A DNA stretch of 64,000 nucleotides from JAKFVC01 sp040386595. GTDB taxonomy: Bacteria; Planctomycetota; Planctomycetia; Planctomycetales; Planctomycetaceae. Location of the stretch: positions 12,860-76,859 of the forward strand of contig JAZKFE010000141.1 in NCBI GenBank assembly GCA_040386595.1. Direction: 5' to 3'. The translations under genes and the position numbers were made by a program. Of this stretch, positions 52,817-62,144 are shown in pieces. The notes under the pieces are model-generated. The model was not told the DNA's origin and ran no database searches. It was given only the letters and a program-made list of their open reading frames with translations. The stretch's first letter is position 1. Every line of letters starts with the position of its first letter.

Positions 52817-54043
52817 ATGATGCAGCTTGAAATCATCAATTCGCATGATCCAGTTACGACCGCGGCGATTTCCTCGTTCGAGAAACGATGCGGTGTCGCA
52901 CTGCCGCAACAGTACACCAGATTTCTGCGGGCACATAATGGCGGTGAATTCCGTGGGACGCCAGCTTATTCAACGATCGATAAGATCCCCGGTGGAGTTG
53001 GCGGAGTTGACTATTTTTTTGGGCTGACCAAGGATCGACGCACCTATGACGATCTTTGGCGACAGTTGGGGCAAGGAGAACTGGAGACGATTGACAGAAT
53101 ACCAAATTTGCTGGGTGTGGCTCAGGATGCATGCGGCATGGTCTACATCTGTTGTAAGGGGAAGTATCAAGGAAATGTGTACATCCGCATGCTTGACGGT
53201 GCGAATCTCTATCTTGTCTCGAATTCGTTCGATGCCTTTTTGGATTCCGTTTCCCCCGATCCGTTCGAGAGCACGATTCCTGTTTTCCGGGTTGTCGAAG
53301 CTGGAGATATCGACGCGCTTCAAGGGCAGATCGCGGCGGGAATCGATATTGAGACACGGAATGCTGAGCAGGAAACCCTGTTGATGTTTGCCTGCAAAGT
53401 CAAGTCGCCGCGCTGTGTGACCTGGCTCTTGGATGCAGGTGCCCAAGTGAATGCGGTGACCGATCAGGGCAAGCAGGCGATTCATTTTGCGACCAGGGCG
53501 CGAGTGCTCGATTGTGTTCGCATCTTGGTCGCTCGTGGTGCCAACATCAATGCGACGACGTCATCAGGGGAATCTCCGTTGTTCATCTCACTCGAACGCG
53601 TTTGTTGCTGGGAGAGGCTGGCGGAACTGATTGTGGAGCTGGGCGGCGATGAGATTGCCGCCGACGCTAATGGTCGCAGCGCGTTGGGGATGGCTTGCCA
53701 GGACGGATACCGTGGCGTGTGCACAAAACTCATCGAAAGAGGGGCAAATGTAGAACAGGCAATTGCTTGGGTGGTGAAGCAGATTGTGACCGATTCTGAT
53801 GCGCAAACCTGGGGATTTACCGGTCTACGGCATCTGGGAGCGGTCGACGAATTAATCGATCTGTCTGCAAAGGGGCATACACTCGCAATGGATGCAGTGC
53901 TGGCGATCGCTCCTGGTCGTGCAGACTTTCATCAGGCACTTCAAACAGCGATGCATAATCCTGACGAAGACATTCGAGATTGTGCCAAGGACTGTTTGGA
54001 AGAGGCCCGACTGAGTAAATCCGCGGGAGACTCCAGTTTATGA
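52817..54043 (+). CDS. SMI1/KNR4-like domain fused to ankyrin repeats
   Basis: 408 residues. Residues 15-155 resemble the SMI1/KNR4 (SUKH) fold: 'ISSFEKRCGVALPQQYTRFL' 'RAHNGGE' and 'FFGLTKDRRTYDD', a group that includes many immunity proteins. Residues 160-310 contain about four ankyrin units ('AEQETLLMFACKVKSPRCVT', 'WLLDAGAQVNAVTDQGKQAI', 'ILVARGANINATTSSGESPL'). The C-terminus is helical. SUKH proteins are often immunity factors to polymorphic toxins; the fusion to ankyrins suggests protein binding. No toxin gene is adjacent. Confidence 0.75.
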   Translation: MMQLEIINSHDPVTTAAISSFEKRCGVALPQQYTRFLRAHNGGEFRGTPAYSTIDKIPGGVGGVDYFFGLTKDRRTYDDLWRQLGQGELETIDRIPNLLGVAQDACGMVYICCKGKYQGNVYIRMLDGANLYLVSNSFDAFLDSVSPDPFESTIPVFRVVEAGDIDALQGQIAAGIDIETRNAEQETLLMFACKVKSPRCVTWLLDAGAQVNAVTDQGKQAIHFATRARVLDCVRILVARGANINATTSSGESPLFISLERVCCWERLAELIVELGGDEIAADANGRSALGMACQDGYRGVCTKLIERGANVEQAIAWVVKQIVTDSDAQTWGFTGLRHLGAVDELIDLSAKGHTLAMDAVLAIAPGRADFHQALQTAMHNPDEDIRDCAKDCLEEARLSKSAGDSSL

Positions 54044-54374
54044 TCGGCGCTTACTCTCGATGAAAATCCTCGCTGTAAGCCCTAGGCCACAGGATAGACG
54101 ACAACCACGCCTCCGATGCAACGACAGTAAAGGATGGGCATCTAATTGATCTGTGCCTATTCTCATCGATGGGGGAACTTCTCGCGCACAGTTAAGTGGA
54201 GATGATGCTCCTGAAATCCTAGGATTTTGTGATCCACGCAGAAGCTCCTTTCGTTCTCTCTGAAACTCACCGGCTTCGCCTATAGAGAACCAAGGCGACC
54301 TGTGTGCTTTGCGCTCAGGAACAGCCAATGTCTGCGCTGGCGAGCGGGTGGCGCATCCCCGAACGGAACCTGTC
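54044..54374. other. 331 bases with the last array motif
   Basis: Contains AAAGGATGGGCATCTAATTG at 54129. No gene is supported in either strand. Confidence 0.4.
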
Positions 54375-54713
54375 ATGCTCGAATCCCTGCTGGATGATTC
54401 TCCAGATACTCCGTGGAACAAATGGGGCCGCGGTATCGCTCTGCCGGTGTTAGTGACCGCATACGGAGCACGGGCGATCGTCGGGCAACACCTCGCGTTG
54501 CAACCACATGGTCTGCGCCCGATGACCGGCTCTGACGCGTGGTGGATTGGTCTGGCGATCTTAGGAATCGCGGCGCTCCTGCATTGTCATTTCTTCTGGT
54601 CCAATCACCTGAAACTGGCCCCTTACGCCGAACTCGGAAAGTGCGTGTCCCTGCTGACAATTTTCGTGGGAATGGGAGTCATGCTATTCAATCATCCGTT
54701 TCGTCTTCTCTAA
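54375..54713 (+). CDS. Small membrane protein of unknown function
   Basis: 112 residues from ATG 54375 with three hydrophobic segments (about 22-40, 56-75 and 90-108). 'DAWWIGLAILGIAALLHCHF' is the second. It is convergent with the regulator gene, sharing 4 bases at the ends. No recognised family. Confidence 0.55.
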   Translation: MLESLLDDSPDTPWNKWGRGIALPVLVTAYGARAIVGQHLALQPHGLRPMTGSDAWWIGLAILGIAALLHCHFFWSNHLKLAPYAELGKCVSLLTIFVGMGVMLFNHPFRLL

Positions 54714-55681
54714 CTTGATGCATCCAAACAACCATAGTGCTTGCGGTACTCCGCAGGGGTAATCCCCACGTGGCGCTGGAAGGCGCGGCGCATGGTGTTG
54801 ACGTCGGCAAAACCGCATTGAGTCGCCACTTGCTTCGGGGATTCGGCCCCGGACTCTAGCTGTCGCCGGGCTTCGGCCACCCGCGCCGCCATTACCCACG
54901 CCGCTGGCGTGCAGCCGACTTCGGTACGAAACAGGCGGGCAAAGTGGCGGGGACTGAGGCCCATGCGTTCGGCGAGTGCCGGGACACTGTGGTCTTCTGC
55001 CGGGTTAGCCGAGACCCAGCGCTGAACTTCTTGCAGTGCCGAACGGCCGGCGGGGATCGCATCACCTCGGCTACTGAATTGCAGTTGCCCCCCCGGGCGT
55101 TTGAAGAACATCACCAATTGAGCCGCCACCTGCTTCGCCAGATCTCGACCTAAATCTTCTTCGACCAGGGCCAACGACAGGTCGAGCCCGGCCGTGACGC
55201 CGGCCGCAGTACGAACCTTACCATCGCGAATGTAGATCGCGTCCTGATCGACTTGCAATGCGGGATATCGTTCTGCGAGCTGCTTCGCGACGGCCCAGTG
55301 CGTGGTGACTCGGCGACCGTCAATCAGGCCCGCCGCCGCGAGCAGAAACGCTCCGCTGCAGACGGAACCGTACCGCTTGGCCCCACGGGCGGCCTGCTGC
55401 AGCCAGCTGATCACAGCCGGTCGCGGACGTTCTTCAGCGGCCTTGGGCGTGCCCGCGACCAGCAAGGTATGAATGCCGTCGCAGGGGTCGCCAACGACCG
55501 CATCCGCGTAGAGCCTGACCCCGGATGAACTATGAATGGCCCCCGGCGACGTCGCCACGATGCACAATTCGTAGACATCTCGATTGGCTTGAACATTGGC
55601 CTCCGCAAAGACGTCCAACGGCCCCGCCACATCCAGCAGCTGCACCCCCGGAGTCGCCAGAATTGCAATCTTTTTCGCCAT
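54710..55681 (-). CDS. GlxA-family regulator: DJ-1/PfpI domain plus AraC DNA-binding domain
   Basis: 323 residues, usual for GlxA. Residues 5-175 are a DJ-1/PfpI-like domain ('IAILATPGVQLLDVAGPLDV', 'GSVCSGAFLLAAAGLIDGR'), where the cysteine in 'CSGAF' may be non-catalytic. Residues 225-320 hold two helix-turn-helix units ('ALAERMGLSPRHFARLFRTE', 'VATQCGFADVNTMRRAFQRH') of AraC type, ending 'GITPAEYRKHYG'. It is divergent from the HD-domain gene, with about 137 bases between them, so it probably controls that gene in response to a small molecule. Confidence 0.9.
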   Translation of the reverse strand: MAKKIAILATPGVQLLDVAGPLDVFAEANVQANRDVYELCIVATSPGAIHSSSGVRLYADAVVGDPCDGIHTLLVAGTPKAAEERPRPAVISWLQQAARGAKRYGSVCSGAFLLAAAGLIDGRRVTTHWAVAKQLAERYPALQVDQDAIYIRDGKVRTAAGVTAGLDLSLALVEEDLGRDLAKQVAAQLVMFFKRPGGQLQFSSRGDAIPAGRSALQEVQRWVSANPAEDHSVPALAERMGLSPRHFARLFRTEVGCTPAAWVMAARVAEARRQLESGAESPKQVATQCGFADVNTMRRAFQRHVGITPAEYRKHYGCLDASS

Positions 55682-55818
55682 GATTCACTCCTGTGTCCCT
55701 TTCCGTCTCAATATGGCAGAAAACGATACATTCTGTCAATTGCCGCCATCACAGCTCCCGCATAACGTTGAATACAGCAGGGGTTCACACTCAATCCGCC
55801 TTCAGCAGGAGTCGTCCC

Positions 55819-56466
55819 ATGACACAGGCCATCGCAGGAATCTCAGTTCCCGACAGCCAGCTGGCTCGCAACATCACCGAGCTGGTTCGCGACACGGTTT
55901 CGCCGCTATTGTTTCACCACTCCAGTCGCGTCTATTTCTTCGGCGCGTTGGCCGGCCAACGGCAGGGATTAAAATTTGACCCCGAACTCCTGTATGCCGG
56001 TGCCATGTTTCATGACATGGGCCTGACGACGACGTACAGCAGCCCTCATGAGAGATTTGAAGTCGACGGGGCGAATGTCGCCCGAGACTTTTTACAGCAA
56101 CACGGCATCTCACAGCAGGATGTCGATATGGTGTGGACGGCGATCGCCTTGCACACGACGCCGGGAATTCCGCAGCACATGCACCCGGTGATCGCCCTGG
56201 TGACCGCGGGGGTGGAGATGGACGTCCTTGGGCTGGCGTATGAGGAATTTCCAGACGCTGATCGCATCGCCGTGGTGAACGCTCACCCGCGCGGCGGGCA
56301 GTTCAAAGAGGAAATCATTCAGACCTTTTATGACGGCATCAAGCACAAACCAGAAACGACCTTCGGCAACGTGAAGGCCGATGTGCTGGAGTCCAAAGAT
56401 CCCACTTTCGTCCGCGGCAATTTTTGCAGTGTGATCCGCAACTCACGCTGGGATCGTACCCCTTAA
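55819..56466 (+). CDS. HD-domain phosphohydrolase/hydrolase
   Basis: 215 residues from ATG 55819, with AGGAG upstream; a longer frame from 55693 lacks one. Metal ligands are visible: His in 'LFHHSSRVYFFG', HD in 'AMFHDMGL', and His in 'TAIALHTTPG'. Such proteins resemble cyanamide hydratase/HD-type hydrolases. GlxA-type regulators next to HD hydrolases of this type recur in bacteria. Substrate unknown. A palindromic terminator follows at 56526. Confidence 0.85.
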   Translation: MTQAIAGISVPDSQLARNITELVRDTVSPLLFHHSSRVYFFGALAGQRQGLKFDPELLYAGAMFHDMGLTTTYSSPHERFEVDGANVARDFLQQHGISQQDVDMVWTAIALHTTPGIPQHMHPVIALVTAGVEMDVLGLAYEEFPDADRIAVVNAHPRGGQFKEEIIQTFYDGIKHKPETTFGNVKADVLESKDPTFVRGNFCSVIRNSRWDRTP

Positions 56467-56525
56467 CAACGCAAACCGCCTGTAACACCGATCGAGACAG
56501 TATCGATCGATCCGCTGAAAACGCC

Positions 56526-56560
56526 AACACCCCGATGGCTCGCGAGCCATCGGGGTGTTC
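56526..56560. terminator. Palindromic terminator between convergent genes
   Basis: AACACCCCGATGGCTCG is mirrored by CGAGCCATCGGGGTGTT with no loop bases to spare; it lies between the 3' ends of the HD and FHA genes and could serve both. Confidence 0.75.
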
Positions 56561-56589
56561 GTTCATTGTGCAGGCAGCTGATTGCCGAC

Positions 56590-57270
56590 CTAAGACGGTC
56601 GGCGTTGCATGTATTGCCGGATAATGTCCGCGGCCGAATTACGTGATTCCGCGGTGGATGCTTGCCCGGCCGGCGCCGCGGCGACGGGAGCTGCAGCGAC
56701 TTGAACGGTAGCTGCCGGATTGCTGGCCGCCTCGACGGCTCGTGGAGCCTTCGCGTTGGCGTCGACCTGTGCTCCGGAGACGATGGTGGTGTCGCCACCA
56801 AACATCTGCGTGGGATGCTCAATCTGCGAAGGATCTAGCAACTGTTGCGGCAAGGCAAAATCAGCCTTGGTGTCGTTGGCAGATTCGTTCGACTGGACGT
56901 ATTGATTGCCCTGTGTGTAGTCGATCGCCACGGGTTCGGGCACCGCTTGTTGGGGCCTGGCAGCATCCGCAGCGCGAATCTGCATTTCGAACGCCAGCTT
57001 GCCGATGCGGATCAAATCGCCCTGCTTCAGGACCACCTGCGTGGTGATTCGCTGATTGTTGACGAATGTGCCGTTGGTGCTGCCCAGATCTCGAATCCGC
57101 ACCGTGAAATCGTCAATGGCAATCACGCAGTGATGGCGGCTGACGAGATCGCTATTCGGTCGCAATTGGCAGTCTTCTTCACGGCCAATCAGGAACTTTT
57201 GTCGGTTCAAGGGAACCAGAGTACCTGTCTGTTTGCCCTCGATCACTTTCAGTGCTACTTGCATCTGCAT
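56590..57270 (-). CDS. FHA-domain protein
   Basis: 226 residues. Residues 5-95 are an FHA domain: 'FLIGREEDCQL' (Gly-Arg), 'SDLVSRHHCVI' (Ser-x-x-His) and 'DLGSTNGTFVN' (Asn-Gly), which binds phosphothreonine peptides. The remaining part is Ala/Gln/Pro-rich and unordered, ending in 'SAADIIRQYMQRR', a short helix that could be a docking element. It likely couples a Ser/Thr kinase to another partner. No kinase is within the window. Confidence 0.9.
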   Translation of the reverse strand: MQMQVALKVIEGKQTGTLVPLNRQKFLIGREEDCQLRPNSDLVSRHHCVIAIDDFTVRIRDLGSTNGTFVNNQRITTQVVLKQGDLIRIGKLAFEMQIRAADAARPQQAVPEPVAIDYTQGNQYVQSNESANDTKADFALPQQLLDPSQIEHPTQMFGGDTTIVSGAQVDANAKAPRAVEAASNPAATVQVAAAPVAAAPAGQASTAESRNSAADIIRQYMQRRPS

Positions 57271-58134
57271 GCGGAGGTCGCTCCCGTTTCCTGTTGTCCC
57301 GGTTTGATGTCAACCGTTCTTCAAATCCAGAGAGAACTCCCCGAAGGAAGATCCTCCGTCACGCCAATCTGCAATCATTGATGGCGCACATCAATGCCAA
57401 CTGCAAACATGACGTGGTAACGTCTAGTCCATGACTTCCATCCAGCTATGACCGCTGAAGACCTGACCAAAACGGCTTTTGTCGAGATCAAATTCTAGCA
57501 CGGTTAGGGATAGGTGAAAACACCTACTTTTAACCTAGTAACAACGAGGAAAGAGGACCGACGTGCCTTCCACACGCGACCGACACACGCAAGAGAGTCC
57601 AGGAAACAGATCTAATGAATGAATGCAACTGGCCCGAAAAAATTCCGCGATTGCGGATATTTGTAATGAGTTCAGATTATCTACGAAAAAAACGCTTGTC
57701 AATAAGAGCCCTGAAAAATCCCTGCGTTTGGCAAGACCCTGCCAGCTCGTTTGGGCCTGATCATCGTTACGATTTGTTCGGCCCCAAGCCGATCACAACG
57801 AAAGCCCTGACGACACTATTTCTTGCCCCTGTTCGGTCCCCAAATATGCGATAATCAGCGTTTGTTGATAGAATCGCGCGACTGCCACTGAATTAGGTGT
57901 TTTCCAGGTAGACAGTTCGTTCTGCCAATGAACGGCATCAGGTTCCTGGGCATTCGCCAATCGATCGCTAAAAACTCACAAAAAATTGATACGAAGTTCG
58001 AGCAAGTCGCGGTCAGCCAAAGAGTTGCTCGATCTGTGCCCCGATCCGCTGTGGCGGAAATGACAGCCGCCGGGAATAGGTGCCCGGCCGGACCACGACG
58101 GTTACAGTCGCTGGTTCCAGAAGAAAGAGTCGCG
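57271..58134. other. 864-base intergenic region
   Basis: Between divergent genes. It has a short inverted repeat TAGGTGAAAACACCTA at 57511-57526 that could be an operator or part of a hairpin. Short frames at 57615 and upstream of 58135 have no supporting features. Confidence 0.4.
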
Positions 58135-59511
58135 ATGAATGCTTCAGCCACAGGTTCGTCTTCGTCCGATGCGACGGCAGTCCTCCGGCACTGGGTTTAC
58201 GGCTTAATCATTGTCACCGTCGTGATGGTGCAACTGGTCCGCATCGCGAGTGTTACGGCACTTTACAGCCCCAAAGCCTGGCCCCGCCGGCAGCCCGCTC
58301 TCTCGCCGATGCTGAGTGCCAATGACCGGTCTCGCTGGTGCACAGTCTGGTCGCTCGCCGAACGTGGGACGTTCCAGATTGATGAAATCATTCGCTACCC
58401 CGGCTGGTCCACCATCGACATGGTGCAGCAGAACGGGCACTTCTATTCCAGTAAACCTCCCGTCCTGCCTGTCTGTGTCGCTGGCCTCTATTGGGTGATC
58501 AAGCAGATCTTTCGAGTCGACTTGCTGCGAAACACTCACGCCGTCGTCCAGTCGATCTTGATCTTGGTCAATTTGATCCCCTTCGCGATCTCGCTGATTC
58601 TGCTGTCACGTCTGGTCGACCGTTATGCGAAGCAGGATCTGACACGGGTCTTCATTCTGGCCGCAGCAGCCAGCGCCACGTTTCTGTCAACATTCTTGAA
58701 TACCTTTAACAATCACACGGTGGCCGCGAACTGCATTCTGTGGTCGCTGTGCGCGTTGTTACGAGTGACAGCCGAGGGAGAAAAGCGTTGGTTCTGGTAC
58801 AGCCTGGCGGGGTTCTTTGGCGCGATGGCGGTGGTCAATGAACTACCGTCGGCCGTGTTTCTCGCACTGATCGGGTTGATCCTGCTCCGTACGGATTGGA
58901 AGTTGACGTTGCTGGCATTCTTGCCCGCCGCCTTGTTGCCTCTGGTCGCTCACTTGGTGCTCACCGTGATACAAACGGGTGGTCTAAAACCGTTCTATGC
59001 CAGCTTCGGCACGGAGCTCTACAACTTCCGCAACAGCTACTGGGTGAATCCCCAGGGAGTCGACAAGAGCTTGGATACTCCGTGGATCTACTTCTTCCAT
59101 TGCACGGTGGGCCATCATGGAATTCTCTCCCTGTCGCCCATCTTGCTGGTAACGCTCTGGAGCTGGATCCGCGGCCCAGGAGGAGGAGGATCGTCCGAAC
59201 GTCGGACGATTTACTGGCTGAGCTTAATCTGCACGGTGGTGGTCCTGAGCTTCTACATGACACGAACCGCCCAGTACAACTACGGAGGCCGTACCAGCGG
59301 TCTGCGGTGGATGTTCTGGCTAACGCCTCTCTGGCTGGCCGCGATGATTCCCGTCCTCGACGATTTTTTATCTCGCCTCTGGTTCCGGCGAGTGTGTCTG
59401 GTCTTACTCGCCGTTTCGGTATTCTCAGCCAGCTTCCCGTGGAACAATCCGTGGACCCATCCATGGTTGTTCCAAGTCTTGGAACAGTCCGGCTGGATTA
59501 ACTACGGGTAA
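58135..59511 (+). CDS. Multi-pass membrane protein (GT-C-like)
   Basis: 458 residues from ATG 58135; the earlier in-frame ATG at 57928 precedes a non-hydrophobic, arginine-rich part I regard as untranslated. About nine to eleven membrane helices can be counted, starting at residue 20. 'GTFQIDEIIRYPGWSTID' and 'GHFYSSKPPVLPVCVAG' form the first large loop, as in GT-C glycosyltransferases, and 'YNYGGRTSGLRWMFWLTPLW' is a strongly conserved planctomycete motif. It may transfer a lipid-linked sugar; this is an inference from topology. Confidence 0.72.
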   Translation: MNASATGSSSSDATAVLRHWVYGLIIVTVVMVQLVRIASVTALYSPKAWPRRQPALSPMLSANDRSRWCTVWSLAERGTFQIDEIIRYPGWSTIDMVQQNGHFYSSKPPVLPVCVAGLYWVIKQIFRVDLLRNTHAVVQSILILVNLIPFAISLILLSRLVDRYAKQDLTRVFILAAAASATFLSTFLNTFNNHTVAANCILWSLCALLRVTAEGEKRWFWYSLAGFFGAMAVVNELPSAVFLALIGLILLRTDWKLTLLAFLPAALLPLVAHLVLTVIQTGGLKPFYASFGTELYNFRNSYWVNPQGVDKSLDTPWIYFFHCTVGHHGILSLSPILLVTLWSWIRGPGGGGSSERRTIYWLSLICTVVVLSFYMTRTAQYNYGGRTSGLRWMFWLTPLWLAAMIPVLDDFLSRLWFRRVCLVLLAVSVFSASFPWNNPWTHPWLFQVLEQSGWINYG

Positions 59512-59759
59512 TGTCCCCACCACGAATTGCGAGCGGGAATCTCGATGATCATCACTATGATCATTCCGGGCAGCGGTCAGCGAACAGTCTATTGCTCATC
59601 TCGTCCAGCCCCCTGCATCTTGCGTTCAGGAGCGGATTTGTGAAAATGAAGTGCGGTCGTTCTGTCCCTGATCTTTGAATGGGACGGCCCGTAAAAAATT
59701 TGCGAGTTCACGAAACGCCCATCACTGCCCATCCGATTTGAGTCTTCAAGGGACTGTTC
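59512..59759. other. Short gap before the CNB/4Fe-4S gene
   Basis: Contains a palindrome GATGATCATCACTATGATCATT at 59544-59565, here split as GATGATCATC and GATCATT-like arms. It could be a regulatory site. Confidence 0.35.
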
Positions 59760-61988
59760 ATGGCCGAACGCGAAGCCAATTTGCCGGTCGATTTCTTTGA
59801 AATTGGCCCTCAGGACGAACAGCTCACCTCCGTGGAACTCGGAAGTCTCTCTCTGTTGGAAGGCCTGAAAAAAGTCCCTTCGTTTTACAAATTTCCCGGC
59901 TCCACGATCCTGCGGAAATGCACTCCAGGGCAGATCATGTGTCGCCAGGGAGAAGCCGGAGCATCGGCCTTTTATATCCTCAGCACGCACGACGTCCGCG
60001 CCTTGCGGCAGCAGCAACTTGCCTTCATCGATACGGCCTTGCAAGGCAAGGGAACGGCCGCCGAGATCCCCTCACGATTTTTGAATTCTCCCCGCCCGGC
60101 CCTGCTGGGATTGCAACGTCGGTTACAAACTGAGGTCGATGCGTATTCGAAACGACAAACGGCACTGGATCAAGCCCCCGACGAAGCGGCCCACGACAAG
60201 CTCGCGAACGTCGCCAAAGTGAAGTTGATGGTGTCGCTCGATCCCGACCGCCCTCGACGTGGTTTATTGCATCGATTGAAGAATTGGTTGCGGCGCCCCT
60301 CTAAGGGTGAAGATTCTCCGGCGTTTATTCCCGTCGACGGCATGATGTCACTCGACACCCAAACCCTGGAAGCACCTCTGCACGAGAAGGAAGTCTTCGG
60401 GGAAATGAGCTGCCTGAACCGGGCTCCGCGTTCGGCCACGGTCATCGTCGAACAAGAATGCTACATGCTCGAGTTCCTTCGCAACGTTCTCGACATGCTC
60501 TATAAGGACCCGCAATACAAAGAGCGTAATGACGCCATCTACCGCAAGCGTGTCCTGGACAAACAAGTCCGGCAACTGTCGGTGTTCAAGGAACTTTCCG
60601 ATGCCGAGTTCAAGGATCTTCAGCCAAGATTGGAGCTGGTCGAGTTCGATGCCGGGCGGATCATTTTTGATGAACATGAACCTTCCGACTGCATGTATCT
60701 GATTCGCAGCGGCATGGTGAAAGTGGTCAAGCACGCCTCAGCCCTGCTGAGCCTCGATGAACGCGGCCGCATCTCTTGGAACAGCCTGGCCCAGGAACTG
60801 GTGGCGGGGGAAAAACGTCCCCAGTCCTTAACCGGACGCGTCTGGTCCAAACTGGTACCCGAGATTCGCGAGCTGCTCAAGCAAGTTGCCAGCGGAACGG
60901 CGACTGATCCCTCCATTGAGGAGCGAATCACAACGGAGCTCAATCGCTTTATCAGCGCGGGTGAACTCTTAACCGCGTTCGGCGACAAGCGGGCTAGCGT
61001 CATCGGAACCCTCGATATGCTGGCCATCGAAGAAGCGATTGCCGACTTTCCGGACAAGGTCAAGGACTGGTCCGAGCTCCGCTCACGCGTCTTTCATCGT
61101 GTCCTGCTCGAAGCGGCCAGCCCGCACGGCTTGCCCCGACGCGAACACCGTGGTGCCCGGACTCTCAACTATCTCGGCAAGGGTGAGATTCTCGGAGAAA
61201 TTGGCCTGCTGAACGGTCAGCCGCGCAGTGCCTCGTGCCTGGCCTTCGACCAACGTGATCGAGGCCAGGAGCAACTCAAACAAGATCTCGAAGCCAATCC
61301 GTCGCGGGTCGAATTGGTCAAACTGGATCGCGAAGATCTGGCCGCTATTTCCCCGGCTTTTCGTCGCACCTTAGAAGCGATCAAAGACAAACGCATTGCC
61401 AATCTGAAAGAGAACATCCCCGTCCGTGCGGCGCCGGTCAGATCGCTACAAAGCCAATCGCCTGAATTCGAAAAGCTGGGCCTGGTTCAAGGCCAGCGGC
61501 TCATGCTCATCGACCTCGAAAAATGCACGCGTTGCGGCGCGTGCGTGGAGGCTTGTGTCGACGCCCATGCAGACGGACGCAATCGTCTGTATCTGGACGG
61601 CCCGCGGTTCGACAAATACCTGGTTCCAGTCACCTGCCGCAGTTGCCTCGATCCGGTCTGCATGATCGGCTGCCCGGTGGGGGCCATCGCCCGCGGCGAC
61701 AACGGCGAAATTCGCATCCGCAATCACTGCATCGGTTGTCAGCTGTGTGCGGATCAATGCCCCTACGGCTCGATCCACATGAGCGACCGTGAGCTGGCCA
61801 CCACGGAAACACCCAGTTTATTCCAGTTAGAAACGGGCGTGGTCCTTAAGGAATTCACGCAAAAAGCGGTCGTCTGCGATCTCTGCAGTTCACTCAGCAG
61901 CGGCCAGCCCTCCTGCGTCTACGCCTGCCCCCATGACGCCGCCATGCGAGTCGACTCCCGCGAATTCTTCGGAATCAGCGAAAGTTAA
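59760..61988 (+). CDS. Cyclic-nucleotide-binding and four-cluster ferredoxin fusion
   Basis: 742 residues. Two cNMP-binding domains are visible. The first (about 40-255) is split: 'GQIMCRQGEAGASAFYIL' and 'EVFGEMSCLNRAPRSATV' are separated by about 130 residues. The second (about 275-535) has 'GRIIFDEHEPSDCMYLIRSG' and 'GEILGEIGLLNGQPRSASC' separated by about 150 residues. From residue 589 four cysteine clusters follow: CxxCxxCxxxC; C-x2-C-x4-C-x3-C; CxxCxxCxxxC; and C-x2-C-x9-C-x3-C, as in DmsB/HybA electron-transfer subunits. It probably moves electrons under control of a nucleotide or redox signal; no oxidoreductase partner is next to it. Confidence 0.88.
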   Translation: MAEREANLPVDFFEIGPQDEQLTSVELGSLSLLEGLKKVPSFYKFPGSTILRKCTPGQIMCRQGEAGASAFYILSTHDVRALRQQQLAFIDTALQGKGTAAEIPSRFLNSPRPALLGLQRRLQTEVDAYSKRQTALDQAPDEAAHDKLANVAKVKLMVSLDPDRPRRGLLHRLKNWLRRPSKGEDSPAFIPVDGMMSLDTQTLEAPLHEKEVFGEMSCLNRAPRSATVIVEQECYMLEFLRNVLDMLYKDPQYKERNDAIYRKRVLDKQVRQLSVFKELSDAEFKDLQPRLELVEFDAGRIIFDEHEPSDCMYLIRSGMVKVVKHASALLSLDERGRISWNSLAQELVAGEKRPQSLTGRVWSKLVPEIRELLKQVASGTATDPSIEERITTELNRFISAGELLTAFGDKRASVIGTLDMLAIEEAIADFPDKVKDWSELRSRVFHRVLLEAASPHGLPRREHRGARTLNYLGKGEILGEIGLLNGQPRSASCLAFDQRDRGQEQLKQDLEANPSRVELVKLDREDLAAISPAFRRTLEAIKDKRIANLKENIPVRAAPVRSLQSQSPEFEKLGLVQGQRLMLIDLEKCTRCGACVEACVDAHADGRNRLYLDGPRFDKYLVPVTCRSCLDPVCMIGCPVGAIARGDNGEIRIRNHCIGCQLCADQCPYGSIHMSDRELATTETPSLFQLETGVVLKEFTQKAVVCDLCSSLSSGQPSCVYACPHDAAMRVDSREFFGISES

Positions 61989-62144
61989 ACCTCGGTCCGC
62001 CCCCTGCGCAATCCCCTCTGAAGGATGCCGCGACCTGATGACTCCGCAATGCCAACACGTGCACCGCGAGTTAGCCCGAGCGGAATAATTATTAAAAAAA
62101 CTCCGCAGCAGGTGTCTCACAAACCACTTTTCCATGAGGCTGCT

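Larger units (their letters stand above)
48964..54157 (+). repeat. Array of eight AAAGGACAGGCATCT-type direct repeats
   Basis: The motif (consensus CGTTAAAGGACAGGCATCT, then 'cATTGATC') occurs in the same orientation at about 48964, 49328, 50171, 50941, 51603, 51999, 52700 and 54124. Between consecutive copies lie one or two genes, regardless of strand. Additional weaker copies are at 40381 and 41215. Variation ('GACTGGCACC', 'GATGGGCATC') shows age. The motif frequently begins within a few bases of a stop codon (50947). Confidence 0.75.

Noticed and set aside
48964..54157. Integron cassette array
   Set aside because: The motif contains CGTTAAAG but not GTTRRRY followed by a folded attC with RYYYAAC, genes are on both strands, and no integron integrase is present in the window.
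57615..57854. 79-residue frame upstream of the GT-C-like gene
   Set aside because: No ribosome site, no domain and no coding periodicity that I can see.
58896..59501. 201-residue open frame overlapping the GT-C-like gene
   Set aside because: Same strand, different frame; Arg/Pro/Gly-rich composition typical of a shadow frame.
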